Source: an uncultured Porphyromonadaceae bacterium (lineage in GTDB: Bacteria; Bacteroidota; Bacteroidia; Bacteroidales; Muribaculaceae). From it: 5,720 bases of DNA. Within the stretch, counting starts at the first letter, position 1. Every line of letters begins with the position of its first letter. Where the stretch lies: positions 1 through 5,720 of the forward strand of contig UROS01000149.1 in assembly GCA_900549445.1 (NCBI GenBank), written 5' to 3'. The notes under the pieces are model-generated. The model was not told the DNA's origin, made no database searches, and saw only the letters and a list, made by a program, of their open reading frames with translations. Below are positions 4,965-5,720 of the stretch, in pieces. A program made the position numbers and the translations under genes.

Positions 4965-5717
4965 GTGAAAGTAAAAAAAGTTCTGGTATCGCAGCCCAAG
5001 CCTTCTTCAGGAAAATCTCCCTACTATGATATCGCTGAAAAATATGGCGTAGAAATTGAATTCCGGCCTTTTATAAAGGTGGAAGGACTGTCGGCAAAAG
5101 AATTCCGTCAGTCTAAGATTTCGATTTCAGACTATACGGCCATAATTTTCACGGCCCGCACGGCGATTGACCACTTCTTCCGCCTCTGCGAGGAAATGCG
5201 TGTCAGCATTCCCGATACAATGAAATATTTCTGCACCACCGAGTCTATCGCTCTCTATCTCCAGAAATATATCGTATACCGTAAGCGCAAAATTTTCCAC
5301 GGCAACAACGGAAAGCTCGACGACATGCTCCCCTCGCTCATCAAGCACAAGAAGGAGAAATTCCTTTTTGCCGTAAGCGACGTGCACAAAGAAGACACCA
5401 GCATTCTCGACAAGAACGGCATAGACTACACCAAAGCCGTGATGTACCGAACCGTATCCAACGATTTCCGTCCCGACGAAAAGTTCGACTACGACATGCT
5501 GCTGTTTTTCAGCCCTTCGGGAATCGACTCGCTGATGAAGAATTTCCCCGACTTTCAGCAGAACGACATTCGCATAGGCTGCTTCGGCGCAACCACCGCC
5601 CAGGCAGTGCGCAACGCCGGTCTCCGCCTCGACATGGAAGCCCCTACCGTAAAGGCTCCCTCCATGACCGCCGCCCTCGACAATTACCTCAAAGAGGATT
5701 CCGCCAAGGCTGAATAA
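4965..5717 (+). CDS. hemD: Uroporphyrinogen-III synthase
   Basis: A 250-residue cytoplasmic enzyme that cyclises hydroxymethylbilane with inversion of ring D to uroporphyrinogen III, the branch point to heme, siroheme and corrinoids. The two-domain HemD fold can be followed. KVLVSQPKP opens domain 1 (strand 1 at residues 4-9), and YTAIIFTARTAIDHFF (57-72) is the first of the two F-T/S-x-x-x-x-[IV] substrate-loop motifs. Domain 2 carries FLFAVSD (133-139), then YDMLLFFSPSGIDSLMKNF (176-194) as the second loop motif, IGCFGATTAQAV (204-215), and the C-terminal APSMTAALDNYL helix. GTG at 4965 is the best start because the first strand begins at residue 4. It lies 14 bases after the DUF4271 stop, without a clear Shine-Dalgarno sequence. 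Length is typical. Sequence conservation within HemD is low, but the Bacteroidetes form is recognisable. No other tetrapyrrole gene is in view. It ends 3 bases before the window edge. Confidence 0.88.
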   Translation: MKVKKVLVSQPKPSSGKSPYYDIAEKYGVEIEFRPFIKVEGLSAKEFRQSKISISDYTAIIFTARTAIDHFFRLCEEMRVSIPDTMKYFCTTESIALYLQKYIVYRKRKIFHGNNGKLDDMLPSLIKHKKEKFLFAVSDVHKEDTSILDKNGIDYTKAVMYRTVSNDFRPDEKFDYDMLLFFSPSGIDSLMKNFPDFQQNDIRIGCFGATTAQAVRNAGLRLDMEAPTVKAPSMTAALDNYLKEDSAKAE

Positions 5718-5720
5718 GCC

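Noticed and set aside
1..5720. CRISPR array, insertion sequence, toxin-antitoxin pair or novel multi-gene system
   Set aside because: I saw no spaced direct repeats, transposase, terminal inverted repeats or small gene pairs. All genes fall in core metabolic, RNA or conserved Bacteroidetes families.

Overview
This window looks like a chromosomal housekeeping segment from a member of the Bacteroidales, with a moderately GC-rich, gut-type codon usage; Muribaculaceae is my best guess, not a firm one. Three things point there. Two genes encode Bacteroidetes-restricted families (DUF4294 and DUF4271). The RNase HI carries the N-terminal viroplasmin-like domain common in this phylum. The upstream regions carry the Bacteroidetes promoter signature TAnnTTTG, and Shine-Dalgarno sequences are absent or poor.

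Layout from left to right. Positions 1-315 hold the C-terminal end of an alanine dehydrogenase-like gene cut by the window edge, followed 7 bases later by rnhA (323-964). A putative promoter at 985-992 leads into nadB, L-aspartate oxidase (1040-2617), the first enzyme of de novo NAD synthesis. After 50 bases comes an exported DUF4294 protein (2668-3327). Next is a compact non-coding block of about 207 bases. It holds a perfect 19-bp hairpin (3349-3389), a minus-strand tRNA-Pro(TGG) gene (3389-3462), and two divergent promoters whose elements interleave (3482-3529). The rightward promoter starts transcription almost on the ATG of a LOG-family phosphoribohydrolase gene (3535-4110). That gene overlaps by 11 bases a DUF4271 membrane protein gene (4100-4951). 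The membrane protein gene is followed 14 bases later by a uroporphyrinogen-III synthase gene (4965-5717), which probably also has its own promoter inside the end of the DUF4271 gene.

Functionally the genes are mixed: amino-acid and NAD metabolism, RNA:DNA hybrid removal, a proline tRNA, nucleotide salvage or signalling, and tetrapyrrole synthesis. I see no mobile element, CRISPR array, defence system, toxin-antitoxin pair or other undescribed multi-gene system. The features most worth a second look are regulatory and RNA-level: the interleaved divergent promoters, a probable leaderless mRNA, the long hairpin fused to the tRNA 3' end, and an acceptor-stem mismatch in the tRNA. All plus-strand gaps between genes are shorter than 300 bases.
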